A stretch of 64,000 bases of DNA from Pseudomonadaceae bacterium (GCA_024743435.1 JANSWO010000008.1:1-64000); one strand, 5' to 3'. Shown: positions 17,475 to 26,937, numbered from the stretch's first letter. Numbers and translations are program-made. Notes: generated by a model from the sequence alone, not told the origin.

Positions 17475-18965
17475 ATGACCGTTCGAACCCGGATTGCACC
17501 ATCTCCCACTGGTGACCCTCACGTAGGTACCGCCTACATTGCGCTCTTCAACTGGGCATTTGCGAAGCACGCCGGCGGCGAGTTCCTGCTGCGCATTGAA
17601 GACACTGACGCCGCGCGCAGCACGCCAGAGTCCGAAGCCGCGATACTCGACTCCCTGCGCTGGTTAGGCGTCACCTGGAATGAGGGTCCTGATATCGGTG
17701 GACCGCACGGTCCCTATCGCCAGAGCGAACGCCAGGCGATTTACTCGGAGCACGCTGACAAGCTCATCAGCGACGATCACGCCTTTGTTTGTTTCTGCAC
17801 TTCAGAACGGCTGGACGAGGTACGTCGCGAACAACAGAGCGCCGGTCAGCAAACCAAGTACGATGGCCATTGCATCGGCCTTGCCAAAGATGAGGTCGCT
17901 GCGCAGATAGCCGCGGGTACGCCACACGTCGTGCGCATGAAGGTGCCCGAGGAGGGAGAGTGCGTTTGCTCGGATGCACTGCGCGGCGAGATTCGCATTC
18001 CCTACGCTCAGATCGACATGCAGGTGCTCATCAAAAGCGATGGTATGCCTACCTATCATCTCGCCGTTGTCGTCGATGATCACCTGATGCAGATTTCACA
18101 CGTGCTGCGTGGCGAGGAATGGATCAATTCCATGCCGAAACACCAGTTGCTCTATGAGTACTTTGGCTGGGACATGCCTGTACACGCGCATCTGCCGCTC
18201 CTGCGCAATCCGGACAAGTCCAAATTGTCCAAACGCAAGAACCCCACCAGCATCTCCTACTATCGCGACAGCGGCTATCTGGGCGAGGTGCTGGCCAACT
18301 ATCTCGCGATGATGGGGTGGTCGATGCCGGACGAGCGCGAACAATTCTCAATGACCGAGTTCGCCGAGCAGTTCAGCCTCGACCGGATCAGCCTGGGTGG
18401 CCCCATTTTCGATGTCGAGAAGCTCAATTGGCTGAACGGCCAGTACCTGCGCGCCATGACGCCAAATGCGTTCATGGACGCGATTGCTGAATGGGCACTC
18501 AACCGGGACCGGCTGGCCCAGCTCGTGCCGCTCATTCAGGAGCGCACTGAGCGACTCGCCGATATAGCCCCGCAGGTGGAATATCTGCTAGGCGATCGAA
18601 TACCGCTGACCGAATCCAGCTTTGCGGATAGCAAGCTGGAGACCGACCAGCTGCTGGCCATCCTGCATCACATTGGCCGGCGCTTCGATGAACAGCGAAG
18701 CTGGCAGCGGGATGAGCTTTATCAGGTGTGCAAATCTCTCGCTGATGACATGGAAATCAAGTTGCGAGATTTCCTTTACCCGCTATTCATAGGCGTCAGC
18801 GGCCGAACGGTGAGCCTGCCGCTGTTCGATTCCATGGAGTTTCTCGGGCCGGATGTTTGCAGGGTACGGCTGCGTGAAGCGATCGAGGCGTTAGGTGGGA
18901 TATCAAAGAAGCTTGGGAAACGCCTGGATAAGGCTTTCGATCAGTTAGATCGAGCCGCACAGTAG
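17475..18965 (+). CDS. gltX: Glutamate--tRNA ligase
   Basis: Class I aminoacyl-tRNA synthetase that charges tRNA-Glu. The 496-residue protein contains the HIGH-type motif PTGDPHVGTAYIALFNWAF, RIEDTDAARS, the YHLAVVVDDHLMQISHVLRGEEW strand, and the KMSKS-type loop KLSKRKNPTSISYYRDSGYL, followed by an alpha-helical anticodon-binding C-terminus. Length is normal for bacterial GluRS (about 470-500). Cysteines CFC...C between residues 100 and 135 sit where the zinc-binding module of some GluRS lies, though the fourth ligand is not obvious. A tRNA-Ala gene lies downstream on the other strand. Confidence 0.96.
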   Translation: MTVRTRIAPSPTGDPHVGTAYIALFNWAFAKHAGGEFLLRIEDTDAARSTPESEAAILDSLRWLGVTWNEGPDIGGPHGPYRQSERQAIYSEHADKLISDDHAFVCFCTSERLDEVRREQQSAGQQTKYDGHCIGLAKDEVAAQIAAGTPHVVRMKVPEEGECVCSDALRGEIRIPYAQIDMQVLIKSDGMPTYHLAVVVDDHLMQISHVLRGEEWINSMPKHQLLYEYFGWDMPVHAHLPLLRNPDKSKLSKRKNPTSISYYRDSGYLGEVLANYLAMMGWSMPDEREQFSMTEFAEQFSLDRISLGGPIFDVEKLNWLNGQYLRAMTPNAFMDAIAEWALNRDRLAQLVPLIQERTERLADIAPQVEYLLGDRIPLTESSFADSKLETDQLLAILHHIGRRFDEQRSWQRDELYQVCKSLADDMEIKLRDFLYPLFIGVSGRTVSLPLFDSMEFLGPDVCRVRLREAIEALGGISKKLGKRLDKAFDQLDRAAQ

Positions 18966-19029
18966 AGCGGACTCTCGCCATTGGATAGCGTACCGGTGGC
19001 AGTGCTTTCGACGGAAGATCAAGAGAAGT

Positions 19030-19105
<76 letters not shown>

Positions 19106-19198
19106 AAGGTTGCGTCTGCAGTAGCAGGACGACTTGAAGGGCGACGGATGTTAGGTACCGCCGCCGCGTCTGTCAACGATGAGGTGCCGCCTCTGAAG

Positions 19199-19319
19199 TT
19201 GCGAGCGACAACGTCCCGTCATTGCGAGCAAACAAGCTGCAACGCAGCGCGTGCAGCGCGGCAATCTCACTACGCTACGAGATTGCTTCGCTCAGCCTTC
19301 GGCTTCGCTCGCAAAGACG
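19199..19319. repeat. 121-bp palindromic intergenic repeat, copy 1
   Basis: First of two near-identical 121-bp units (second at 19352-19472, four or so base differences). Inside the unit CGTCATTGCGAGC (19217-19229) faces GCTCGCAAAGACG (19307-19319), and GCAATCTC faces GAGATTGC, so each unit folds into a long imperfect hairpin. Motifs like TCATTGCGAGC...GCAATCTC are typical of dispersed, non-coding palindromic repeats in several bacterial groups. Short open frames through this stretch are by-products of the repeat. Confidence 0.85.
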
Positions 19320-19351
19320 GTTACCGACACCAATCAGCCAGATATCCGTGA

Positions 19352-19472
19352 TTGCGAGCGACGACGTCCCGTCATTGCGAGCAAACAAGCTGCAACGCAG
19401 CGTGTGCAGCGCGGCAATCTCACTACGTTACGAGATTGCTTCTCTCAGCCTCCGGCTTCGCTCGCAAAGACG
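19352..19472. repeat. 121-bp palindromic intergenic repeat, copy 2
   Basis: Second unit of the same direct repeat, separated from copy 1 by 32 unrelated bases and ending 17 bases before the stop of the leftward symporter gene. The internal hairpin arms are CGTCATTGCGAGC (19370-19382) and GCTCGCAAAGACG (19460-19472). The differences from copy 1 are scattered single substitutions, so the duplication is not fresh, or the two inserted separately. Confidence 0.85.
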
Positions 19473-19489
19473 AGATTGGCTGAAACCAA

Positions 19490-20944
19490 TCAAGGCTGCC
19501 TAATTCTCGCTATCCACACCTTCCTACGCTCCAGCCGATCCCGCAACGCCGCATGTCGAAGTGGCGTCAGCGGATAATTCCAGATGAGCTTTAACGCCAG
19601 TCCGTAGAAAACCACAGGGCCCAGGCAGTACACCATCCGCAGCGCAGTGACACCGGCCTCGGAACTCGCAGCCACACCACCACTCGGATCAAACCCAAGC
19701 AGTCCGACGATGTTGAGCGAAACACCCGTGCCGAAGGCAAGCGCGAGTTTTTCGGAGAAACCCAGGAACGCGAAATAGGTCCCGGAGCGCTGGCTGCCGG
19801 AGCGGGCTGAGTCCACGTCGATGACGTCAGCCAGCATGGAAAGCGGCAGAAACTGAAGCCCGCCAAAACAGAAACCCTTGATAATGAATAGCAGGAAGAA
19901 GGGGAGGTAGTCACCGTAGCTGAGGAAGAGGTTGGCCGTGCTGACACTGGCGACGACAAGCAGGGTGCACATGAAGGCGCGGTGTTTGCCTATCTTGCGT
20001 CCAAGCCACAGCCAGAATGGAATCGCAGCTAGCCCGGCGATGAAGTAGAAGAAATAGGCAGCGCCAATGGTAGGCACGCCGACGATGTCGCGGATAAAGA
20101 ACAGTGATACGGCGTTTCGAAACGCCTCTCCGAACGTCACGAGGATTACGATCAGAAGCACGCGCAGCATAGGACCGTTTTTCATGACGAGCTTCAGCCC
20201 ATCTTTGAACGTCGGGCGCTTGACGATCACGTCGGGAGCAGGCGGTTCCTTCACCTGAGAAATCACAATGAACGAACAAACCGGCAGGAGGACGATGATC
20301 GTCCAGGCGAGGCCCGCGAGCACTGGGCCGGTTAACGTCGCCCGGTCGACAACGGTTTTCTCGGCGAAATTACCGGAGAATGCACCGATTGCATCATTCC
20401 ATAGCGTACTGAAAACCTGGCTCACCGCGGCGCCGTCCGCGCGTATCTCGACGATCATCGGCACCGCTGCGGCGACCATAAGCCCGGTCAGCACATAGAG
20501 CTCTCGGCCGGCAGTAACGCGGCTGCGCTGGTGATAGTCCGGGGACAGCTCCGCGCCCCATGCCCTGTGGGGTAGCACGATCATCGTGCTGCCCAGGAAA
20601 AAGATTGCGAGCCAGATCAAAAAGTAGATGAGCCCGACATCCGGCGACGGCATAAACAGGTTGTAGACGCCAGTCATCATCACGAGGGAGCCGACGACGA
20701 TCCAGGGTATACGCCGACCAAAGCGCGTTCGCCACCGGTCAGAAATCTCACCGATGATCGGATCAGTCACGACATCCGTGAGCCGCGCGAGCATGATGAT
20801 CGTACCGACAGCGGCCAGCGAAATGCCCAATCCACCCGAGTAGTGAGCCGGAATCCAGATCGATAACGGATAGCCGATGACCGCAAGCGGCAGGCCCAGC
20901 GAACCGTGCGCGAAGATAGTTTTGCGCGGTAGCTCTTCAGACAT
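19490..20944 (-). CDS. GPH-family (MFS_2) sugar:cation symporter
   Basis: A 484-residue inner-membrane transporter of the glycoside-pentoside-hexuronide family (MelB-like). Twelve hydrophobic segments are visible. Family motifs include ARLTDVVTDPIIGEISDRWRT (the cation-site Asp region of helix II and the loop after it) and RFGRRIPWIVVGS, plus the later loop SMLADVIDVDSARSGSQRSG matching the MelB loop LADTVEYGEYKTGxR. The ATG at 20944 follows GGGGAGAG; an upstream ATG at 20959 lacks a site. The substrate cannot be read; the GH2 glycosidase 4 kb away suggests a glycoside or uronide but is not in the same operon. Divergent from the SDR gene across 168 bases. Confidence 0.88.
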   Translation of the reverse strand: MSEELPRKTIFAHGSLGLPLAVIGYPLSIWIPAHYSGGLGISLAAVGTIIMLARLTDVVTDPIIGEISDRWRTRFGRRIPWIVVGSLVMMTGVYNLFMPSPDVGLIYFLIWLAIFFLGSTMIVLPHRAWGAELSPDYHQRSRVTAGRELYVLTGLMVAAAVPMIVEIRADGAAVSQVFSTLWNDAIGAFSGNFAEKTVVDRATLTGPVLAGLAWTIIVLLPVCSFIVISQVKEPPAPDVIVKRPTFKDGLKLVMKNGPMLRVLLIVILVTFGEAFRNAVSLFFIRDIVGVPTIGAAYFFYFIAGLAAIPFWLWLGRKIGKHRAFMCTLLVVASVSTANLFLSYGDYLPFFLLFIIKGFCFGGLQFLPLSMLADVIDVDSARSGSQRSGTYFAFLGFSEKLALAFGTGVSLNIVGLLGFDPSGGVAASSEAGVTALRMVYCLGPVVFYGLALKLIWNYPLTPLRHAALRDRLERRKVWIARIRQP

Positions 20945-21064
20945 ATTTTCTCTCCCCAAGCCTTAACGTTACCAGCGTGGAACCGCCTCGAGCAAAGGTT
21001 GATACGGATTGACATTGCGCGGCTTCCCGTGCCCAAAATTCGCTATGTCAGTCCAGCCATCGTG

Positions 21065-21102
21065 CTAGATTGAGCACTCAATCAAACACTCGACCAATCT
21101 AG
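21065..21102. promoter_or_regulatory. Nested palindromes between symporter and SDR genes
   Basis: GATTGAGCACTCAATC (21068-21083) is a perfect 16-bp palindrome. Overlapping it, CTAGATTG (21065-21072) and CAATCTAG (21095-21102) form a second inverted pair. The site lies 30 bases before the SDR ATG and 120 bases before the divergent symporter start, a normal place for a TetR-, LacI- or GntR-type operator. No regulator gene is adjacent. Confidence 0.5.
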
Positions 21103-21112
21103 GGAGATCCGG

Positions 21113-21790
21113 ATGGCTTCAGTACTAATTACCGGCGCGAATCGCGGAATCGGGCTCGAGCTTGCCCGCCAATACGCGGCCAGCGGAGCGAACGTCATCG
21201 CGACAGCACGTGAGCCCGATGCGGCAACTGATCTCGCAGCGATCAACGGCGTGCAGGTTGAGGCCCTCGACATTGGCGATCCGGCTTCGATTGAGGCGCT
21301 GGCCGCCAAGATTGGCGATCAACCGCTCGATGTGGTGGTAAACAATGCTGGGGCAACGGGTGGTGGCCATCAATCGTTGGATGATCTCAGCATCGAGGAC
21401 TGGCACGACGCCCTGAACGTCAACACGATTGGTCCTTTGCTGCTGGCGCGGGCAACAAAAAGCAATCTATCGGCGTCCGGTAATGGCAAGCTCATGACGC
21501 TTACCAGCCAGCTCGCGGCGTCTACCTGGCCAATGGGTGGCATGTATATCTACTCATCAACCAAAGCGGCTGTCAGCAAGGTGCACCAGGCATTGGCCAT
21601 TGATTGGAAAGACGAGCCCATTACCGTTGCCTTGATGCATCCCGGCTGGGTTAAGACCGATATGGGTGGGCCACACGCTGAAATTACCGCGCAGGAGAGC
21701 GCCGCTGGCATCATCAACGTTATCGATAATCTGGGTGACGCAGATTCCGGCAACTTCTACAAATGGAACGGCGACATCCACCCCTGGTAG
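21113..21790 (+). CDS. Short-chain dehydrogenase/reductase (C-factor type)
   Basis: A 225-residue classical SDR with Rossmann motif TGANRGIGLELARQYA at the N-terminus, the NNAG motif (DVVVNNAGATG), the catalytic-serine strand LMTLTSQLAA and the YSSTK active-site motif. After it comes HPGWVKTDMGGPHAEITAQESA, the PGxVxT motif. Short length and the MGGPHAxITxxESA ending are like the C-factor/CsgA-type SDRs. NAD(P)-dependent; the substrate is unknown. AGGGAG lies nine bases upstream of the ATG. Control by the palindrome upstream is likely. Confidence 0.88.
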   Translation: MASVLITGANRGIGLELARQYAASGANVIATAREPDAATDLAAINGVQVEALDIGDPASIEALAAKIGDQPLDVVVNNAGATGGGHQSLDDLSIEDWHDALNVNTIGPLLLARATKSNLSASGNGKLMTLTSQLAASTWPMGGMYIYSSTKAAVSKVHQALAIDWKDEPITVALMHPGWVKTDMGGPHAEITAQESAAGIINVIDNLGDADSGNFYKWNGDIHPW

Positions 21791-21808
21791 ACGCTGCCAG
21801 GACTTGAA

Positions 21809-22408
21809 CTACTCAGGTGCAGATGCCTCTTCGCGCAAACGCGTAGGGGTTTCTCGCTCCGGATATTTGCCATTGATGGGCTCATAGAACGCTCGTATCG
21901 CGTCCATATCCACCGACACATCGCCACTGGGCTTGAAGGTGAGGCCCAGCCCGGCGGTTCTCTTTGGATAATCCAGATACCCACAGACGATATCAGCTCC
22001 TGCGGAACTGGCGATCCAGTAGAAGCCAGAACGCCAGTGCTTGGCCCTGGACCGCGAGCCTGATGGCGGTATGACCAGGGCAAAGGCAGGTCGCTGGGCG
22101 TAGGTCTCGGCCAACTCTGCCACGAGATCGTTGTTCTGGCTTCGATCAACCGCGATGCCGCCCAATGCACGCATAATCCCTCCAAACGGAAACCGGAATA
22201 GCTCTTTCTTGCCTAGCCAGTGAATACGAACCCGCAGCGACCAGGCCGCGGCCAGCAAATACACGAAATCCCAGTTGGTTGTGTGCGGCGCCGCGATGAT
22301 AACGACGTGACTGCTGTTTGGAGCCTCGCCATGAACTCGCCAGCGAGAAAGCCGCAAGAACAACTTGCCGGTTATATGGGCCAGTATCGAGCAGCGCTCA
22401 AGAGCCAT
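21809..22408 (-). CDS. PlsC-like 1-acyl-glycerol-phosphate acyltransferase
   Basis: A 199-residue membrane-associated acyltransferase. The catalytic HX4D box appears as APHTTNWDFVYLL near residue 38, followed by WLGKKELFRFPFGGIMRALGGIAVDRS (the second block, with GGI-VDR) and the third block LVIPPSGSRSRAKHWRSGFYWIA, where EGTR of typical PlsC proteins is replaced by PSGSR. This variant pattern is seen in the short lysophospholipid-acyltransferase-like group. Substrate not determinable. It is worth noting, without any linkage, that sulfolipid synthesis also requires an acyltransferase (SqdA) and the sqd genes lie 20 kb away. Confidence 0.82.
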   Translation of the reverse strand: MALERCSILAHITGKLFLRLSRWRVHGEAPNSSHVVIIAAPHTTNWDFVYLLAAAWSLRVRIHWLGKKELFRFPFGGIMRALGGIAVDRSQNNDLVAELAETYAQRPAFALVIPPSGSRSRAKHWRSGFYWIASSAGADIVCGYLDYPKRTAGLGLTFKPSGDVSVDMDAIRAFYEPINGKYPERETPTRLREEASAPE

Positions 22409-22555
22409 CAGTTACCATCCTTGGAGGGGGCCCGCAGCATGGTGGCTTTGCCGGTAGGCGTCAATTCGCGGTTGCCTGCTCAACAACTGCGATAACAAAA
22501 AGCAGCCTTGACCACCGCTTAACGATTGCCGCTTAACGACTAAAGGAGGAATCCC

Positions 22556-23932
22556 GTGACATCCACCGAGACTCGACTAGAACGCGATTCATTGGGCGAC
22601 ATAGAAGTGCCGATTGACGCGCTCTATGCGGCGCAAACCCAGAGGGCACTGAACAACATTCGAATCGGTGACGCTCTTCTGCCTGCGGCCTTCACTCGCT
22701 CAATCGCTTTGGTCAAGGCCGCCGCAGCATCCTGCAATGCAGCTCTAGGTCATCTCGACGCTGACAAGGCGAGGGCGATCGAGGCGGCGGCTATAGCGGT
22801 CGCCAACGGCCAACATGACGAAGCGTTCGTTCTGGGTCCGTACCAGACCGGCTCCGGCACCAGCACTAACATGAATGCCAATGAGGTCATCGCCAGCCTG
22901 GCAAGTCAGGCGAGTGGGCTTGCGATCCATCCAAACGACGATGTGAACTACGGGCAGTCGAGCAACGATGTCATCCCGACGGCAATACACATCAGCGCAG
23001 CGTTAGCCACAGCAAAGCTTCAGAACGCGGTGCGAGCGCTTATTGAGGCCATCAATAGCCAGGCTGATCGTTTTACAGATGTGGTAAAGACAGGCCGAAC
23101 GCACCTGATGGACGCACTACCGATGACTGTCAGCCAGGAGATGCGGGCGTGGTCTGCACAGCTCGAAGACAATCTGCTGCGGCTGGAATCTTCGAGGCCG
23201 CGGTTACACCGTCTGGCGATAGGCGGTACAGCGATCGGCAGCGGACTCAATGCAGACCCAGCGCTCGGCGCACGAATCGCGGCGTGGCTTGTCACCGAGA
23301 CCTATCTGCCATTCACCCATAGCGACAACGCGTTTCGCGATATTGCCTGCCAGGACACGGCCGTTGAGTTGTCGGGCCAGTTGAATGTGCTGGCGACATC
23401 GATGATGAAGATCAGCAACGATCTGCGCTGGTTGAACAGCGGTCCTGTAACAGGGTTGTCGGAGCTCACACTGCCTGTGCTGCAACCCGGCAGTAGCATC
23501 ATGCCAGGCAAGGTAAATCCCGTGGTACCGGAAGCGGTTGCTATGGTGTGCGCACGGATAATGGGCAACCATACCTGTGTGACGGTCGCCGGTCAGTCCG
23601 GCAATTTCCAACTCAACGTCATGCTGCCGGTTGTGGCAAATTCGCTGCTTGAAAGCCTCTCGCTGCTGACCGACAGCGCCGATAATCTGCGTCAGCGTGT
23701 ATTCAACGACGAACTGCACGTGCATACCGAGCGGCTTAGCGAGTGGGCTGCTCGCAACCCGATCACGATAACTGCCATCAACGAGCGGATCGGCTATGAG
23801 ACCGGCGCGAAGATCGCGAAACAGGCATACGCCGAGGGTCGATCGGTGCTGGATGTCGCGGAAGAAGTAACCGGGATCGCGCGGGCCGAACTGGCGGATC
23901 TTCTCAATCCGGCACGCTTAACGAAGGGTTAG
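22556..23932 (+). CDS. fumC: Class II fumarate hydratase
   Basis: Catalyses reversible hydration of fumarate to malate in the citric acid cycle. The 458-residue protein carries GSGTSTNMNANEVIA (substrate site), HPNDDVNYGQSSND, KTGRTHLMDALP and the superfamily signature GSSIMPGKVNPVVPE with the mobile loop. Length agrees with homotetrameric class II fumarases, which need no iron-sulfur cluster. GTG start at 22556 with AAAGGAGG seven bases upstream is a strong ribosome site. It is alone on its strand; the VOC gene is convergent. Confidence 0.95.
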   Translation: MTSTETRLERDSLGDIEVPIDALYAAQTQRALNNIRIGDALLPAAFTRSIALVKAAAASCNAALGHLDADKARAIEAAAIAVANGQHDEAFVLGPYQTGSGTSTNMNANEVIASLASQASGLAIHPNDDVNYGQSSNDVIPTAIHISAALATAKLQNAVRALIEAINSQADRFTDVVKTGRTHLMDALPMTVSQEMRAWSAQLEDNLLRLESSRPRLHRLAIGGTAIGSGLNADPALGARIAAWLVTETYLPFTHSDNAFRDIACQDTAVELSGQLNVLATSMMKISNDLRWLNSGPVTGLSELTLPVLQPGSSIMPGKVNPVVPEAVAMVCARIMGNHTCVTVAGQSGNFQLNVMLPVVANSLLESLSLLTDSADNLRQRVFNDELHVHTERLSEWAARNPITITAINERIGYETGAKIAKQAYAEGRSVLDVAEEVTGIARAELADLLNPARLTKG

Positions 23933-23944
23933 TCTGGCAGGGTA

Positions 23945-24763
23945 TTACGAAGTTGCTGGCGTGATCAGGTGAAAGCGCATGCCCGCGAACTCGAGCGTTG
24001 CCGAGCCGGCATCGCGACTCGTAACGGACACGTTGTTGTGGGTAGCCGCGCGCACAACGGCATCCAGGTCGTTTGTTGTGATATCCAACGACCCCAGACC
24101 TTCGGGGCGAGAGTCGCGGCAGTCGACAAAGCGTACAACCGCGTTTGTCATTGGCAGCTCATTGCCGCTGAGTGCAACACCGGCAATCCGAGCCCATCGC
24201 TCCGCCACCGAAGCGGGCTGCTCACATTGAATGTCGGCTGCTGTGATCGCGCTGATTCGATTTAGACGACGATAGTCTTGCCAATCCGGGCCAGCAGGCT
24301 CCCAGGGACCGTCCGTTTCATCAGCGTTCGCACCGAGCTGCTGATCGATTTCAAAGAAGGTTCCGCCCGTGTCCTTTGGATGCAACTGCATGTTGCGAAA
24401 CCCTTCGGTTGTGAACTCGTGGGCAATGCGGAAACCTTGCTCAAGCACATGGTCTCGGAAGGGTTTGTGGTCACCCAGACACTGGGTGATCACCATATAG
24501 CCACCGTCACCACCACGGCGCTCGAGATAGCGCCCACCCGCCGTGCCAGTCTTGATCGGAGCGACCACCTCGAGCAATTGATCGCCTATAGGAAACAGGG
24601 CGTTTTCCAAACCGAAGTAGCCGACTCCCGGATCCCGGTAGCACACCTGAATATCGAAAATGTCGGTGAGCAATGCTTCTACGGGAGCCAGTTTCTCGGC
24701 AACTAGCGCAATCTGCCGCAGTCTGAGCTGTGGCAATCGCGGTGAATCTTCGGGCTTGCTCAT
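23945..24763 (-). CDS. VOC/glyoxalase-superfamily protein
   Basis: A 272-residue cytoplasmic protein with a vicinal-oxygen-chelate fold in the N-terminal half: LRQIALVAEKLAPVEALLTDIF, YFGLENALFPIGDQLLEVV, GGDGGYMVITQCL and LHPKDTGGTFFEI are the beta-alpha-beta-beta-beta units, with a second, more divergent copy after residue 160. The function could be a lyase, dioxygenase or binding protein. The ATG at 24763 overlaps the stop of the GH2 gene by four bases (ATGA), so it is coupled to the glycosidase; the longer open frame to 24853 would lie within that gene. Confidence 0.8.
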   Translation of the reverse strand: MSKPEDSPRLPQLRLRQIALVAEKLAPVEALLTDIFDIQVCYRDPGVGYFGLENALFPIGDQLLEVVAPIKTGTAGGRYLERRGGDGGYMVITQCLGDHKPFRDHVLEQGFRIAHEFTTEGFRNMQLHPKDTGGTFFEIDQQLGANADETDGPWEPAGPDWQDYRRLNRISAITAADIQCEQPASVAERWARIAGVALSGNELPMTNAVVRFVDCRDSRPEGLGSLDITTNDLDAVVRAATHNNVSVTSRDAGSATLEFAGMRFHLITPATS

Positions 24764-26937
24764 GGCGTGTCCACCGGTTCTTCTGAATCGTCGTCTGGGG
24801 CTGAACTCACGGTTGATGACCCCTGGGATATGCTCGGCGCTAAACGCCCCCAATCGGTCTCATAGAACTCTCGAAGCGTATCGAAGGCGAGTTTACGGCG
24901 CCCGAATTCATCCATCAGGCCTTTGCGGTTGTAGTAGTCTTGCACACCGGCAAGTGGCCGCAGCATCGCGCGAAAGTCCTTGAGTATCCACGGCGAGATC
25001 CCTTGCACCTGTTCCGAAGCCGACAACATCAGGAGCTGTGCCGCATAAACCGCCGCCTGGTAGTCCTCGCTCCATAGCGTGCCGTTCACGTCTTTACGAC
25101 CCCACTGTGCACCCGCTCCGAATTCCGAGATGACAATCGGTTTTTCGACGTCCGCCGTGATTCTCATGTCGGCCAGAAGATCCAGAATCATGCTGCGCAA
25201 CAGCGACTCCGGCAGGCCCGTCTGGTCTGCAAATAGCGCGCTGTAGTACCAGCCGAAGTATTCGTTGTAGGCAACGACATCCGTGTGCTCGGCCAGCGGA
25301 TCGCTGATCGTGAGCGTCAGGAGCGAATCGGTAGACGGCAAGGCATCTCCTGCCTGCTCTCGAAGCGCGGCAAAAATCTGCTCAGCCTCCGGGGGAATAT
25401 CGGTGCGCGCCTGGGCGCGAACTGCCAGATGAGTAAGCACATCGGCAAACATTTCACGGCCGCCGCCCAGCAGAGCGGCGCTGATGAGCCGGCTCGAATC
25501 CAGTTCGCGAGCATCATCAACAAGCGTGCGAAGAAATGTCATTCGCGCGTCAGACAGCGGCGTTTCGTTCGCCACGGACCAGATGACAACCGATGCCCGA
25601 TTCCAGTCCCTGCGAATAAGCCGCGCTAACATGTCGCGCGCCATCTCCAAGGTCGCCTCGTTACCCCAGTTAATGTTCCAGTACACCGGAACCTCGGCCC
25701 AGAGCAGCAAACCCAACTCGTCAGCGGCCCTGGCCAGGTGTCGAGAGTAGGGGTAGTGCGCAGCCCGCACGAAGTTGGCGCCCAGAGCTTTCGCTTCGCG
25801 TAACAGTCGAAGCATGTGTGCATGTGAATAGGCAACGCCCGACTCACCAATGGGCTCTTCATGAGTGCTGATGCCGCGCAGCCGTATGGGTTGGCCGTTT
25901 AGAAAAATTCGGCTGCCCCGAGTCTCGATGGTGCGCAGGCCGATGCGGTCGCTGATGCTGTCCTCGCCAGCGTGGAAGCGCAATTCGTGAAGCACCGGAT
26001 TCTCCGGCGACCACAACGCGAGCGGCAGAGTAGCTGTAAAGCGAGCGCGGCCGCCTTCGTCGATGATCCCACCCGCGCTGATACCCGTCTGCGGGATGCT
26101 GACAAGCGCAGGAGTTCCCGCAGGCATGCCGTGAACATCTATCGTCACATCGACCTGCCGAGTTTCAGCATCGAGGAGGGCCACCCGGACATTGCGAATG
26201 TAGCTGGCAGGCGTGCTTACGATGCTCACATCACGGGTTAGGCCACCGTATGGCCACCAATCCGTACGAGCGGTTGGCACGGTGTCGTTCGATAGCCTGT
26301 TGTCCACCCGCACGATGAGCGTGTTTTCGCCATCTCTCAGCTGCTCGCTGATATCAAAGGAAAACGGCACGTAGCCGCCCGTGTAACGGCCAACGCTGTC
26401 ACCATTGAGCCATACTGTCGCATCAAAGTTTGCACCTCCAAACACGAGGTGTTGGCGTGAACCGTTGGGCTGCGGCGTGGTGAACGTGCGGTAGTACCAC
26501 ACCGGCCCCTGGTAGAAAAAGAGCCGTTCTGATTGGCTATTGAAATCGCCCGGTACGCGCACCACCGAGGCTTGCTCGAAGTCGTATTCGACCAACTCCA
26601 TACCCGTCGGCGCCTGTTTGTTGCGAGGGAAGCCACCAAAGAAGCTACCCGGATTGCCGACCCCCATCGGGTCTACAATGAGCCGCCAATCGCCATTCAG
26701 AGACAGGGTTTCGCGTCCATCGATCATGCCGAGCAATGGGTCTGCCGAGGCGTGCTCCTCAGTGACCGGTGCGAACGGGTTGCGCTCAGCCGGAACCGGC
26801 TTTTCAGCGCTTTCAGATTCTGTGTTTTCGCTCCCGGCGTTCGTGGTATTCGCCTGAGCGTCTGGCCCTGACAGTCCAAGCAAGCCAGTCAGGAGCACGA
26901 GAGCGCCTGCCGCGAAGAAGTGAGTAACCGCGCTCAT
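24760..26937 (-). CDS. Exported glycoside hydrolase family 2 enzyme
   Basis: A 725-residue exported hydrolase with the GH2 layout: signal peptide (ALVLLTGLLGLSGPDAQA), a jelly-roll sugar-binding domain (HLVFGGANFDATVWLNGDSVG, GYVPFSFDISEQLRDGENTL), an Ig-like domain, and a TIM barrel. The acid/base glutamate is in VVIWSVANETPLSD and the nucleophile in PIVISEFGAGAQWG. The GGLTRDVSIV and RGISTHEEP segments are most like beta-glucuronidases and beta-galactosidases, but the exact sugar cannot be set. A Pro/Glu-rich low-complexity spacer follows the signal peptide. ATG at 26937 (residue 13 of the longer open frame) gives a normal signal peptide. Coupled to the VOC gene; divergent from the hydroxylase. 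Confidence 0.88.
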   Translation of the reverse strand: MSAVTHFFAAGALVLLTGLLGLSGPDAQANTTNAGSENTESESAEKPVPAERNPFAPVTEEHASADPLLGMIDGRETLSLNGDWRLIVDPMGVGNPGSFFGGFPRNKQAPTGMELVEYDFEQASVVRVPGDFNSQSERLFFYQGPVWYYRTFTTPQPNGSRQHLVFGGANFDATVWLNGDSVGRYTGGYVPFSFDISEQLRDGENTLIVRVDNRLSNDTVPTARTDWWPYGGLTRDVSIVSTPASYIRNVRVALLDAETRQVDVTIDVHGMPAGTPALVSIPQTGISAGGIIDEGGRARFTATLPLALWSPENPVLHELRFHAGEDSISDRIGLRTIETRGSRIFLNGQPIRLRGISTHEEPIGESGVAYSHAHMLRLLREAKALGANFVRAAHYPYSRHLARAADELGLLLWAEVPVYWNINWGNEATLEMARDMLARLIRRDWNRASVVIWSVANETPLSDARMTFLRTLVDDARELDSSRLISAALLGGGREMFADVLTHLAVRAQARTDIPPEAEQIFAALREQAGDALPSTDSLLTLTISDPLAEHTDVVAYNEYFGWYYSALFADQTGLPESLLRSMILDLLADMRITADVEKPIVISEFGAGAQWGRKDVNGTLWSEDYQAAVYAAQLLMLSASEQVQGISPWILKDFRAMLRPLAGVQDYYNRKGLMDEFGRRKLAFDTLREFYETDWGRLAPSISQGSSTVSSAPDDDSEEPVDTP

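Noticed and set aside
19222-19577. Short open frames over the tandem repeat
   Set aside because: They are created by the two 121-bp repeats and repeat the same peptide; no start signals.
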